From: Acidovorax sp. Leaf191
GTDB lineage: Bacteria; Pseudomonadota; Gammaproteobacteria; Burkholderiales; Burkholderiaceae_C
Reading direction: 5' to 3'
Assembly: GCF_001424425.1 (NCBI RefSeq)
Contig: NZ_LMPT01000008.1
Location: 1 to 55,831 of the forward strand
DNA length: 55,831 nucleotides
Numbering within the stretch: the first letter of the stretch is position 1; each line of letters opens with the position of its first letter. A program made the translations under genes and the position numbers. Below, in pieces: positions 1 through 9,400 of the stretch. The notes under the pieces were generated by a model. It did not search any database, was not told the DNA's origin, and saw nothing but the letters and a program-made list of their open reading frames with translations.

Positions 1-907
1 CTGGCTGCAGGCGCATGACATCAAGATCATCTTCGGTGCGGGCCGACAGGTCGTGGTTGCCGTTGGCGATCTCCACCGATGCCGAGGACACGGAATTGAC
101 GCCCGTGCGCACCTCGCCCACCACGCCGCGCAAACGTTCGGACATGGCCGACAGCGCGCGGGTGAGCGTGCCGAGCTCGTCCTTGCGGTCGTCGTGGATG
201 TTCTGGGTCAGGTCGCCCGCCGAGATCGCCTCGGCCAGCAGCACGGCACGGTCCAGCGGCCGCGTGACGGAGCGCACCAGGAGCGATGCCATCAGCATGC
301 CCAGCAGCACCACGCCCACCGCCGCCGTGAGGCCGATCACCACCAGATTGCCCCGTGTGTCACGGGCGGCCTTCACGGCCTCGTCGCGCTGCAGTTGCTG
401 CGCGGCCACGAATTTGTCGATGGACTCCAGGTACGCGACGGCCTTGGGCCGGTAGGTGCTGGCCAGGTACGCCTGTTTGGCGGCGGCATCGCCCGCGTCG
501 GTCAGCTCCTTGAGCTTGTCGGTTTGGCCCCGGATGTCCGCGCGCGCGGCGGCCACGTTGGCCAGTGCGGCCTTGTCCGCTGCGGACACCGAGGTCTTGC
601 CAATCTGCTCCTGCACTGGCGTGATGCGCGCCGTCAGCGCCGCCACGCGGGCATCGAAATCGGCTTTGAGGGCCTGGTCGGTGGTGACGAAGCTGGCCAT
701 CGACATGGTCACCGCCACCTCGGCCAGGCCCCGCCAGGTCACGGCGGTGGTGATCGCTTCCTCGTATTTGTCGACCGACTGCTCGGTGGCGGCGGAGACC
801 TGTCGGCCGTACCACTGGGTCCACAGGGTGGTCACCAGCATCAGTGCCAGCAGACCGAGAACAACGCTCCACATCTTGTGGGCCACGCGCAGGTCGTTGA
901 ATTTCAT
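1..907 (-). CDS. Methyl-accepting chemotaxis protein, N-terminal part (cut by window edge)
   Basis: Inner-membrane chemoreceptor feeding the CheA/CheW pathway. The protein begins MKFNDLRVAHKMWSV and has a first membrane helix at about residues 10-28. A four-helix-bundle-type periplasmic domain runs to about residue 190, followed by a second membrane helix and a HAMP domain (SVTRPLDRAV, ISAGDLTQNI). The start of the methylation region reads NGNHDLSARTE. About 300 residues are present and the signalling hairpin lies outside the window. The last ten codons (bases 1-31) no longer match what normally follows LSARTE in this family, although the frame stays open. The start is the ATG at 907; upstream on this strand AAGGAG-like purines (ccaaggagtgagc) lie at good spacing. 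The family call is firm; the ligand is unknown. Confidence 0.85.
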   Translation of the reverse strand, partial: MKFNDLRVAHKMWSVVLGLLALMLVTTLWTQWYGRQVSAATEQSVDKYEEAITTAVTWRGLAEVAVTMSMASFVTTDQALKADFDARVAALTARITPVQEQIGKTSVSAADKAALANVAAARADIRGQTDKLKELTDAGDAAAKQAYLASTYRPKAVAYLESIDKFVAAQQLQRDEAVKAARDTRGNLVVIGLTAAVGVVLLGMLMASLLVRSVTRPLDRAVLLAEAISAGDLTQNIHDDRKDELGTLTRALSAMSERLRGVVGEVRTGVNSVSSASVEIANGNHDLSARTEDDLDVMRLQP

Positions 908-1053
908 GCTCACTCCTTGGCGCAGCGCGGATCATCGCGCTGCCGCTGCGGCGACGCCGAAGGCACCGGTGCGCAGCATGGGCCCATGCCCCTACTGGCA
1001 GTGTTGCTGGGTTCGGCAGCGCGCGTTATCGGTACAAGCCCTAAAATGAACCG

Positions 1054-1911
1054 GTGACAACCATTCTCAACGCCGACCTGCACTGCCATTCCGTTGTTTC
1101 CGATGGCACCCTCACGCCCGAAGACCTGGCCGCCCGCGCCAAGGCCAACGGGGTCGAGCTGTGGGCGTTGACCGACCATGACGAGATCGGCGGCCAGCAC
1201 CGCGCCCTGGCCGCAGCGCGCGCCCAGGGCATGCCCTACCTCACGGGCGTCGAGATTTCCGTCACCTTTGCCGACACCACGGTGCACATCGTGGGCCTGG
1301 GGTTCGACCCCGACAACGCCCAGTTGGTCGACGGCCTGGCCGCCACGCGCGGCGGGCGCGGCGAACGCGCCAAGGACATGGCGGCCCAGCTGGCGCAGGT
1401 GGGCATCCACAACGCCTACGAGGGCGCCCTGCAGTTCGTGGGCAACCCCGCGCTGATCTCGCGCACGCACTTTGCCCGCTTTCTCGTGGAAACCGGCGTC
1501 TGCCGCGACACGCCCGAGGTCTTTCGCAAGTACCTGACCGAAGGCAAGCCCGGCTACGTGCCGCACCGCTGGGCAGCGCTGGGCGACGCCGTGCGCTGGA
1601 TCACCGAGGCCGGTGGCATGGCGGTGATCGCCCACCCGGCCCGCTACAAGTTCAGCGCCAATGAAGAGTTCGCGCTGTTTTCCGAATTCAAGCAGCACGG
1701 CGGGCGCGGCGTGGAGGTGGTCACCGGCAGCCACAGCGCGCCCGAATACGTGACCTACGCCGCGATGGCCGAGGAGTTCGGCCTGGCCGCCTCGCGCGGC
1801 AGCGACTTCCACAGCCCCGACGAATCGCACACCGACCTGGGCACGCTGCCGATGCTGCCGGGCCAGCTGACCCCCGTGTGGGAGTTGCTGGCCGACAAAA
1901 TCCAGCGATAG
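1054..1911 (+). CDS. rnm: PHP-domain 5'-3' exoribonuclease / nucleoside bisphosphate phosphatase (RNase AM, YciV/TrpH family)
   Basis: A PHP-superfamily metal-dependent phosphoesterase of 285 aa, the usual length for YciV/TrpH proteins. In E. coli this family trims 5' ends of RNA and hydrolyses 3',5'-bisphosphonucleotides. The metal-binding motifs are all visible: DLHCHS (residues 8-13), LTDHDE, GVEIS, IAHPARY and GSDFHSP near the C-terminus. The start is a GTG at 1054 (MTTILNADLHCHS). It overlaps a tiny ATGAACCGGTGA reading frame in another frame, which may couple initiation. It is followed by yciO, the same neighbour pair found in E. coli (yciV-yciO), which supports the assignment. The function is known for the family, not shown here. 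Confidence 0.9.
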   Translation: MTTILNADLHCHSVVSDGTLTPEDLAARAKANGVELWALTDHDEIGGQHRALAAARAQGMPYLTGVEISVTFADTTVHIVGLGFDPDNAQLVDGLAATRGGRGERAKDMAAQLAQVGIHNAYEGALQFVGNPALISRTHFARFLVETGVCRDTPEVFRKYLTEGKPGYVPHRWAALGDAVRWITEAGGMAVIAHPARYKFSANEEFALFSEFKQHGGRGVEVVTGSHSAPEYVTYAAMAEEFGLAASRGSDFHSPDESHTDLGTLPMLPGQLTPVWELLADKIQR

Positions 1912-1921
1912 AACCCGCCCT

Positions 1922-1970
1922 GGCGCAGCCAGTCGCTGCGCGGCGCAGCCAGCCGCTGCGCGGCGCAGCG
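1922..1970. repeat. Tandem 20-bp direct repeat in the rnm-yciO gap
   Basis: Two adjacent 20-base units beginning GGCGCAGCCAG occupy 1922-1941 and 1942-1961, differing by a single T/C change. A partial third copy (GGCGCAGCG) ends at 1970. Each unit is itself partly self-complementary (GCGCAGC...GCTGCGC) and could form hairpins. The rest of the 213-base gap up to 2124 holds no gene that I can support. Confidence 0.6.
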
Positions 1971-2124
1971 TGCACCACCGGCCGTCTGCAGCGTGGGGTA
2001 CGCCCCGGTCGGCGGACCGAAGGGCCGAGACCGCACTGTGCGGTGCACTGGCCTCGACTGCAGCGGGTCGGCCGTTGCGCGCCGTGCACTTCGTATTTTT
2101 GTGAACCCTTGAGAGCGCCCCACC

Positions 2125-2760
2125 ATGGCCCAGTATTTTGAAGCCCACCCCGACAATCCCCAGCCCCGCCTGCTCAAGCAGGCCGCCTTGCTGCTGCAAA
2201 AGGGCGGCATCGTGGCCGTACCCACGGACTCGAGCTACGCACTCGTCTGCCACCTGGACGACAAGGACGCGGTGGACCGCCTGCGCCGCATCCGCCAGGT
2301 GGACGACAAGCACCACCTCACGCTGCTGTGCCGCGACCTGTCCGAGCTGGCCAACTACGCCCGCGTGGACAACCGGCAGTACCGCCTGCTCAAGCTGGGC
2401 ACGCCCGGCCCCTACACCTTCATCCTGGAAGCCACCAAGGAAGTGCCGCGCCGCGTGAGCCACCCCTCGCGCAAGACCATCGGCCTGCGCGTGCCCGACC
2501 GCAAGGGCCTGCAACTGCTGCTGGAGCTGCACGGCGCCCCGCTGCTGGCCACCACGCTGATCCCCGCGGGCGAAACCGAGCCCCTGAACGACCCGCAGGA
2601 CATCCGCGCGCGCTACGAAAAACTGCTCGATGCCATCGTGGACGCCGGCGCCTGCCCCCTGGAGCCCACCACCGTGATCGACCTGACCCCCATGGGCACC
2701 GGCGGAGACCCCGAAGTCATCCGCGAAGGCCGCGGAAGTTTGCAGGCGCTGGGGTTGTAG
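2125..2760 (+). CDS. yciO: YciO-type Sua5/YrdC/TsaC-family protein
   Basis: A 211-aa protein of the YrdC-like fold, whose TsaC/Sua5 members make threonylcarbamoyl-AMP for tRNA t6A37. This copy matches the YciO branch: FxAHPDNPQPRLLKQAA at the N-terminus, VPTDSSYAL, LLCRDLSELANYARVDN, PGPYTFIL, and RKTIGLRVPD in the centre. YciO proteins are considered paralogues of TsaC with weak or no t6A activity, so the cellular role is uncertain. The start is the ATG at 2125 (MAQYFEAHP), a short way after a GAGAG purine tract. It sits 3' of the rnm-like gene on the same strand, the order seen in enterobacteria. Length and motifs are complete. Confidence 0.88.
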   Translation: MAQYFEAHPDNPQPRLLKQAALLLQKGGIVAVPTDSSYALVCHLDDKDAVDRLRRIRQVDDKHHLTLLCRDLSELANYARVDNRQYRLLKLGTPGPYTFILEATKEVPRRVSHPSRKTIGLRVPDRKGLQLLLELHGAPLLATTLIPAGETEPLNDPQDIRARYEKLLDAIVDAGACPLEPTTVIDLTPMGTGGDPEVIREGRGSLQALGL

Positions 2761-2902
2761 AACCAAGGTCTCGGACCCTCCTCTGCGCCTGTGCAGACCG
2801 TGCTGAGCCTCAGAGTCCTTTTTTGGATTGCAGCGCCCAAAACTGGCGCGGCCCAAGGCCAGTGCCACCGTGGATCTGGCTCCGCCAGTCCAGGGGTGGC
2901 GT

Positions 2903-2938
2903 CCCCCTGAGGGGGAAGCCGCGCAGCGGCTCAGGGGG
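2903..2938. repeat. Palindromic intergenic element (CCCCCTGA...TCAGGGGG)
   Basis: An inverted repeat of 8 bases (2903-2910 and 2931-2938) encloses a loop containing GAAGCCGCGCAGCGGC, itself partly palindromic. It abuts the stop codon of the minus-strand chemoreceptor at 2940. I recall similar CCCCCTGAGG...CTCAGGGGG elements scattered through Comamonadaceae genomes, so this may be a dispersed repeat as well as a transcript-end hairpin for both convergent genes. There is no T-tract, so it is not a classical intrinsic terminator. Confidence 0.5.
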
Positions 2939-2939
2939 C

Positions 2940-4118
2940 CTACAACTTAAACGCGCCGACCGCCTGCTCCAGATCGCTGGCCTGTGCCGACAGCGCCGAG
3001 GCCGTGGCCACCGCGTTCTGCACCAGGGCCGCCGTCTCCTGCGTGGCACCGTCCATGTGCGATACGGCGGCGTTCACATGGCTGATGGCCTCGCTCTGCT
3101 CGCGCAGGGCCACCGAAATCTCGCCCAGCAGGGTGCTGACCTGGCCGACGGCAACCACGATCTCTTCCATGGTCTTGCCGGCCTTGCCCACCTGGCCCGC
3201 ACCGCTTTCCACCTGCTCGACCGATGCGCTGATCAGCGCCTTGATCTCGCGCGCGGCCACCGCGCTGCGCTGCGCCAGGCTGCGCACTTCGCTGGCCACC
3301 ACGGCAAAACCGCGGCCCTGCTCGCCCGCGCGGGCGGCTTCCACCGCTGCGTTCAAGGCGAGGATGTTGGTCTGGAAAGCGATGCCTTCGATCACCTGGA
3401 TGATGTCCACGATCTTGCGCGAGCTGCCGCTGATGGCCTGCATGGTCTGCACCACCTCGCCCACCACGGAGCCGCCCTGCTCGGCGATGGCCGATGCCTT
3501 GACGGCCAGGCCGCTGGCCGAATGTGCGCGCTCGGCGTTCTGGCGCACGGTGGCGGTCAGTTCTTCCATGCTGGCGGCGGTTTCGGTCAGGGACGACACC
3601 TGGTCTTCGGCGCGGCGCGACAAATTGCTGTTGCCCCGGTCGATGTCGGCGGCCGATGCGGTGATGGAGTCGGTGCTTTGCTTGATGCGCGAGACCAGCT
3701 CGGTCAGGGTGTCCTCCATCGTGCCCATGCCGTCGAGCAGCCGCCCGAAGTCACCTTCGAGGTCGGAGCTGAACTCCTGGCTCAGGTCGCCCGACGCCAC
3801 GGTCTCGGCGATCAGGATGGCCTGGTTGAGCGGGCTCACGATGCCGCTGCGCAGGGTCAGGAAGGCCACGAGCGACAGTGCGAACACCGCGATGCCGCCG
3901 CCCACGATCCACGAGCGTGCACCGGACAGGTGCTCGTGCGCCTGCGTGGACTTGGCGGCGCGCTCGCCGTCCGCGGCGGTGGACACTGCACTGCGGTAAG
4001 CGTCTTCAGCGCGGCTGATGCGCGACAAACCCATGCCCATGATCAACGCCATCAGCAGCGCTATGCCGCCAAAGGCCAGTACGAGGCGGGTTCCGATTTT
4101 GAGGTGATCCAGGGGCAC
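2940..4118 (-). CDS. Methyl-accepting chemotaxis protein with a minimal periplasmic segment
   Basis: A 392-aa chemoreceptor. I chose the GTG at 4118 ([18 protein letters not shown]) because GGAG lies 8 bases upstream on this strand; the frame stays open to 4217 but the extra residues look non-native. TM1 spans about residues 12-31 and TM2 about 71-89. A HAMP domain ([22 protein letters not shown]) and a complete methylation/signalling region follow, with the hallmark hairpin [27 protein letters not shown]. Only about 39 residues separate the two membrane helices, where a ligand-binding four-helix bundle of about 150 residues would be expected. It could sense through HAMP or membrane state, or rely on partners. 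It lies convergent to yciO and divergent from the site-2 protease. Confidence 0.9.
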   Translation of the reverse strand: MPLDHLKIGTRLVLAFGGIALLMALIMGMGLSRISRAEDAYRSAVSTAADGERAAKSTQAHEHLSGARSWIVGGGIAVFALSLVAFLTLRSGIVSPLNQAILIAETVASGDLSQEFSSDLEGDFGRLLDGMGTMEDTLTELVSRIKQSTDSITASAADIDRGNSNLSRRAEDQVSSLTETAASMEELTATVRQNAERAHSASGLAVKASAIAEQGGSVVGEVVQTMQAISGSSRKIVDIIQVIEGIAFQTNILALNAAVEAARAGEQGRGFAVVASEVRSLAQRSAVAAREIKALISASVEQVESGAGQVGKAGKTMEEIVVAVGQVSTLLGEISVALREQSEAISHVNAAVSHMDGATQETAALVQNAVATASALSAQASDLEQAVGAFKL

Positions 4119-4338
4119 GGGATGTCTCCGAAAGGGTGTTTTGTATGAGTATGGTCCGCAGCGCAACGAGAAACAGCACCCCAAACCTGCGATGCATTTT
4201 GTTACTCCGTACCACATGCTATCAACGATTGAGCGCGGAGGGTGTAACGCTGTCGCACAACCGCATCACCCTTCCTGCACGGCCTGGGCTTTCCCCTGGC
4301 CGCGTGGGCGTGTTGCGTGCGTCTGAGACAATCGACGG

Positions 4339-5007
4339 GTGGACATCTCCAATCTCATCCAAACCGTTCTGATCTACGCCCTGCCGGTGCTGTTTGCCAT
4401 CACGGTGCACGAGGCAGCCCATGGCTACGCCGCGCGCCACTTCGGCGACAACACCGCGTACATGATGGGGCGCATCACGCTCAACCCGCTCAAGCACATC
4501 GATCCGGTCGGCACCATCCTGATGCCGCTGCTCCTGTACTTCGCGACCTCGGGCGCGTTCCTGTTCGGGTACGCCAAGCCGGTGCCAGTCAACTTCGGCA
4601 ACCTGCGCAACCCCAAGCGGCACATGATCTGGGTGGCGCTGGCCGGGCCGGCGTCCAATTTCATCCAGGCCATCGGCTGGGCCGTGCTGCTGGTGGCGCT
4701 GGTGGGCTCGGGTGTGGACGAACGCTTCTTCATCGAGATGGCGCGCGCCGGCGTGCTGGTCAACCTGGTGATGTGGGCCTTCAACCTGTTTCCGCTGCCG
4801 CCGCTCGACGGCGGGCGCATCCTGGTGGGCCTGTTGCCCTGGAAGCAGGCGCACATGGTCTCGCGCATCGAGCCTTACGGCTTCTTCATCGTGCTGGCCC
4901 TGGTGGTGGCGGGTGTGGTGGGCGCGCTGTGGCTGCGCCCGCTGATGTCGGTGGGCTATACCGTCATCCAGTTTCTGCTCACCCCGCTCACAGCCCTGTT
5001 GCGTTGA
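4339..5007 (+). CDS. Site-2 protease family (M50) membrane metalloprotease
   Basis: A 222-aa polytopic membrane protein. The zinc-binding HEAAH motif (HExxH) lies in the first hydrophobic helix and the third-ligand motif NLFPLPPLDGGR lies in the C-terminal half. That is the compact bacterial M50B architecture without a PDZ domain. Such proteases cut substrates within the membrane; the substrate here is not predictable. The start is a GTG at 4339 (MDISNLIQTVLIYALPVLFAITVHEAAHG). It is 32 bases upstream of trpS on the same strand and probably cotranscribed; this pairing is common in Burkholderiales from memory. Confidence 0.88.
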   Translation: MDISNLIQTVLIYALPVLFAITVHEAAHGYAARHFGDNTAYMMGRITLNPLKHIDPVGTILMPLLLYFATSGAFLFGYAKPVPVNFGNLRNPKRHMIWVALAGPASNFIQAIGWAVLLVALVGSGVDERFFIEMARAGVLVNLVMWAFNLFPLPPLDGGRILVGLLPWKQAHMVSRIEPYGFFIVLALVVAGVVGALWLRPLMSVGYTVIQFLLTPLTALLR

Positions 5008-5039
5008 TTCTTCCCTCCCTTTTTGCTGACACCGTCCCC

Positions 5040-6332
5040 ATGAGCACCACGCGTTTTCTCACCGGCATCACCACCACGGGCACGCCCCACCTGGGCAACT
5101 TCGTGGGCTCGATCCGCCCCTCGGTCGCGGCCAGCCTGTCGCCCAACGTGCAGAGCTTTTACTTCCTGGCCGACTACCATGCGCTGATCAAGTGCGAGGA
5201 CCCGGTGCGCATCCAGCGCTCCACGCTGGAGATCGCGGCCAGCTGGCTGGCGGCGGGCCTGAACCCCGACCACGTCACCTTCTACCGCCAGTCCGACATC
5301 CCCGAGATTCCCGAGCTCAACTGGCTGCTGTCGTGCGTGACCGGCAAGGGGGTGCTCAATCGCGCCCATGCCTACAAGGCATCGCAGGACAAGAACCTCG
5401 CTGCCGGGCGCGAGGCCGACGACGGCGTGACGGCGGGCCTGTTCATGTACCCGGTGCTCATGGGCGCCGACATCCTGATGTTCAAGGCGCACAAGGTGCC
5501 CGTGGGCCGCGACCAGATCCAGCACATCGAGATGGCGCGCGACATGGCCGCGAGCTTCAACCACCTGTACGGCGAGCACTTCGTGCTGCCCGAAGCCGCC
5601 ATCGACGACCATGTGGCCACGCTCCCCGGCCTGGACGGGCGCAAGATGAGCAAGAGCTACGACAACACCATCCCGCTGTTCAGCTCGCGCGACCAGCTCA
5701 AGAAGCTGATCGGCGGCATCCTGACCGACTCGCGCGCGCCCGGCGAGCCCAAGGAGGTGGACGGCTCGGCCCTGTTCCAGATCTACCAGGCCTTTGCCAC
5801 GCCCGAAGAGACCGAGGCGCTGCGCAAGGCCTATGCCGACGGCATTGCCTGGGGCGACGCGAAGAGCACGCTGCTCGAACGCGTGGACCAGGTGATCGCA
5901 CCCATGCGCGCGCAGTACGAGGAGCTGATCCACAACCCCGCCCGCATCGAAGCCACGCTGCTGGCCGGCGCCGAACGGGCCCGCGCCCTGGCCACGCCGT
6001 TCATCCGCGAGTTGCGCTCGGCCGTGGGCCTGCGCAGCCTGGCGCAGGCCACCACCGCAGCCAAGCCCGCCAAGGCAGCGAAGGCCGCCCTGCCCTCGTT
6101 CAAGCAGTACCGCGAAGCCGACGGCAAGTTCTACTTCAAGCTGGTGGATGCCGATGGCCGCCTGCTGCTGCAGAGCACCGGTTTCGATGCGCCCAAGGAG
6201 GCTGGCCAGGCCATCGCGCGGCTGCAGCGCGAAGGCCTGGGCGCGCTCGCGGGCCACATCGCGCCCGTGGAGGGCGTGGCCGATGCGCAGGTGTCCGCGG
6301 CGCTGGCCGCGCTGGCCGAAGCGGCGGCGTGA
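5040..6332 (+). CDS. trpS: Tryptophan--tRNA ligase with a C-terminal YegP/DUF1508-like extension
   Basis: Cytoplasmic class I aminoacyl-tRNA synthetase charging tRNA-Trp, 430 aa. The HIGH-like motif TPHLGN lies near residue 17, the KMSKS loop near residues 202-206 (DGRKMSKSYDN), and the substrate-pocket block GADILMFKAHKVPVGRDQ is intact. The core ends near residue 340. After an Ala/Lys-rich linker (AAKPAKAAKAALP) comes about 75 residues, KQYREADGKFYFKLVDADGR... through the stop, that resemble the small YegP/DUF1508 fold. This makes the protein about 100 residues longer than the E. coli enzyme. The start is the ATG at 5040. It is most likely the only tryptophanyl-tRNA synthetase and so essential, but that cannot be seen from this window. 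Confidence 0.95.
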   Translation: MSTTRFLTGITTTGTPHLGNFVGSIRPSVAASLSPNVQSFYFLADYHALIKCEDPVRIQRSTLEIAASWLAAGLNPDHVTFYRQSDIPEIPELNWLLSCVTGKGVLNRAHAYKASQDKNLAAGREADDGVTAGLFMYPVLMGADILMFKAHKVPVGRDQIQHIEMARDMAASFNHLYGEHFVLPEAAIDDHVATLPGLDGRKMSKSYDNTIPLFSSRDQLKKLIGGILTDSRAPGEPKEVDGSALFQIYQAFATPEETEALRKAYADGIAWGDAKSTLLERVDQVIAPMRAQYEELIHNPARIEATLLAGAERARALATPFIRELRSAVGLRSLAQATTAAKPAKAAKAALPSFKQYREADGKFYFKLVDADGRLLLQSTGFDAPKEAGQAIARLQREGLGALAGHIAPVEGVADAQVSAALAALAEAAA

Positions 6333-6375
6333 AGCCTCCGGCCTGCGCGGCCGGAGCGCTCACTTTTTGATAGCT

Positions 6376-6402
6376 GCTGGCGCTCGATGGACAAGCGCCA
6401 GC
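6376..6402. repeat. Palindromic intergenic element (GCTGGCGCT...AGCGCCAGC)
   Basis: A perfect 9-base inverted repeat (6376-6384 and 6394-6402) with a 9-base loop, flanked by TTTTT on the left and AAAAA on the right. The flanks can pair and extend the stem. Because T precedes and A follows the stem on both strands, it is not an intrinsic terminator in either direction. It fits the dispersed TGATAGCTGCTGGCGC-type elements I recall from Acidovorax and relatives. It sits between convergent trpS and the FecR/TPR gene. Confidence 0.6.
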
Positions 6403-6421
6403 GGCCAAAAACACCCGACGT

Positions 6422-9400
6422 CTAGTCCCGATACCGCACGCGCATCCACAGCGTGGGCTTGTCCCGCCCGTCGAGCGGCGCCTGCACCGAGCCGATCAGC
6501 GACCACCGCCGGTCCGAAAGGTCCATGGAATGGGCCAGCGCCAGGCTCCAGCCCGGCGCCTCGCTGCGGCCATTGAGCACGGTGGTGAAGCGGGTGCTGC
6601 GGTACACCAGCGAGCCATAGGTGTAGTCGCGCCCGCCGTGCCGCCACACGTTGACCAGCACCAGCGTGTGCCGCGGGAACCCCGGCAGCGCGTTGCCCGG
6701 CACCCAGTCGCCCGTGTTGCGCGCCTGCGCCCAGGTGTAGCCCGCCAGCAGGCTCCAGCGCGGGGTCAGGATGCGATTGAGCGCCGCGCCCGCCTGCCGC
6801 AGCCGGCCCTTGTCGAACAGGGGGGTGCCGTTGTAGGCGTCCACGGCGGTCTCGGCGGTCTGGATCAGCGGGCCCAGCGACTCCACCCGCTCGCCCACCA
6901 ACACGTTGGGCATGTACAGCAGGCTGCCGTCCGTGTACATGGCGTTGGCGATGGTCTGCTGCGACAGGCTGGCATAGCCGAAGGTGCGAGCGTCGATCTC
7001 CCAGTCCAGTTGCACGGCGCTCTTGCGCACCAGGCTTCCCGGCATCTGGTACTGGTGGTCGATGGGAATGGCGCCCACCGACACGGGTGCCAGCGTGTTG
7101 GCCGCCGGGGCATGCATGCTCTCGATGTAGGCCGCGTGCAGCGCGCGTCCGGGGCCGAAGCGGTACGACACGCCCAGGCGCGGCAACCAACGCCGGGGGT
7201 GGCCGCCCTGGTCCAGCACGGGCGCGCGCAGGTCCTCGCCGGAGGCTCCCGCCAACACGCGGGCGCGGTAGTGCATGTCAAAGCGCGGCCACGACGCCTG
7301 CGCATGCCAGGTCCACGGGCCGTGGGTGGTCTCGAGCGCGAGCCAAGGCATGTCGAAGCGCAGGTCGGAGTCCTCGCTGCGCGTGACCAGCGAGTACGCA
7401 CGGTGGAAACCCAGGCGCACACGGCTGCGCTCCCAGCCCCCGCTCCAGCGCTGGGCGCCATGCTGCACCGTGTGGCGCAGCATGAGGCTGTCGGCCGTGT
7501 CGGCACTGCGCTCGTCGTATGCGCCGACCAGGGATTGCTGCAGCGCCTTGCTGTCGCCGTAGCTGGCGCGCCCGGCCTTGAACCAGGTCTGCTCGTCGGC
7601 CGACCAGCGCCACGCGCCGCCCACGTCCGAGCGCCGCGTGGGGCTGCGCGCCTGGGTGTTGAAGACGACGCCGTCGCTGTCGACCAGCCCGCCCGGCACG
7701 GCGTAGCGGGTGCGGTCCTCGAAGTGCAGCAGCAGCAGGCTGAGCCGGTCCGTGGGCTTGATGCCCACACCGATGCGCACGCCCGAGGACAGCAGCCGGT
7801 AGCTGCCGGTGCCGTCGCGCGGGTCCTGCTGCTGGCCTTCGATGCCGACGCGCCAGGCCACCGGCACGGGCGCTGCGGCCAGGCCCCGGTGGCCCAGGTC
7901 GGCCACGCCCGCATCGTGCACCGGGCCGCGCTGTGCGCTGGCGCCGGCCAGCCATTCGCTGCCCGTGGTGCGCAGCAAAGGGGGCTGCTTTTCGCTCGCG
8001 CCAAAGGCCAATGGGTCGGCCAGGTAGCCCTGGTAGAGCTCGGAGCTGCGGCTGAAGCTGCTCTCGTACCGGTTGGCCATGAAGAAGTGGCTGCCCGCCC
8101 ACAGCGGGTAGTACGACTGCTGCGCATAGGCCCGTGCCCAGTGCTCCAGCCCGAAATCACCCAGCGCCTTGCCCAGGTTGGCCGAGCCCTGGCTGTCCGA
8201 TGCCAGCGGGTTCAGCGACTTGAGGTACGGCAGCAGCACCAGCGCCTGGCGCGCGGCGGCAATCGCGGCCTCGGGCTGGCCGCTGTCGTTGCGCAGGATG
8301 GATTCGATCTGCCAGGGCAGCGGGTCGTGGGGGTCGGCCCGCCGAGCCCGGTCCAGCGAGTCGAAGGCCGCGGCCAGCTCGCCCAGCCGGTACTCGGCCA
8401 CGGCCAGCCACACCTGGGCGCGGGCATAGCGGGGCTCGATCACCAGCGCCTTGAGCAGTTGCGTGCGCGCGGCGTCGGCATCGCCCTGCTGCAGCGCCAG
8501 CAGGCCGGCACCGGCCAGGCTGGTGTAGTCGTCGCCCGCCAAGGCCAGGGCGGCATCAAAGCCAGTGTGCGCGTCGGCCAGCCGCAGCGCCTCGGTGTCC
8601 GCCGTGGCCTGCTCCGCGCGGTAGACCGGGTGGTCGGGTGCCAGCGCCACGGCCCGCGCCAGGGTGGTGCGGGCGGCATGCAGGTCGCCCCGCTCCTGCT
8701 GTGCACGGCCCAGGCCCCACAGCGCCGCCGCTTGCTGCGCGTCGCCCTGCGCGCGGTCTGCCGCCTGCCGGTACAGGGCCAGGGCGGCATCACCCTGGCC
8801 GTCCAGGCGGTGCCAGTCGGCATCGGCCAGCAGCAGCTCCACCGCGTCGGGTGAGGTGGCCCGGGTCTCGGCGATCCAGGCGCGGGCCACCTCGCCCCGG
8901 TCCAGCGCCATGAGCAACTCGGCCCGGCGTGCCGCGGTGCGCGGGTCGCGCAGGCGCTGCCACGCGGCTGCGAGCCGCGCCTGGGCGGCTTGCAGTTCGC
9001 CGTCAAACACCTCAAGGTCGGCCAGGACCAGTTCGACCACCGCGCCCCCTTCGCCGCGCGCCGACAGCGCCAGCAACCGGTCGCGGGCACGCGACCACTG
9101 GCCGCCGCGCAGGTCGGCGCGCACGGCCTGCAGGGGCCCAGCGAGGCCGGGTGCCGCGAACTCGGCCCAGCGCGTGGCATCGCCCGGGTACGCCGCCACC
9201 CACTGCACCCGTTCACGCGGCTGTACCAGCAGCCGCTTGACGGGGGCCTGGCCAGGCTCCACGTAGCCCTGCTCGGCAGGGCCCAGTTGCACGCTGCCCT
9301 GCGCGTTGCTCAGCTCCACCAGGCCCGAGAGCACGGTGAGCGTGGTACGGCCCTGGGCATCCACCTGGACGTCCCAGTCGGTGCCGCGCACCACGGCCAG

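Noticed and set aside
910..2868. Long minus-strand open frame opposite the rnm and yciO genes
   Set aside because: It is an antisense shadow produced by high-GC codon bias. Its product is low-complexity, rich in Ala, Gly, Arg and His, and matches no family, while both sense genes carry clear motifs.
6376..6402. Hairpin considered as an intrinsic terminator for trpS
   Set aside because: The T-tract precedes and the A-tract follows the stem on both strands, the reverse of an intrinsic terminator. Treated as a dispersed palindrome.
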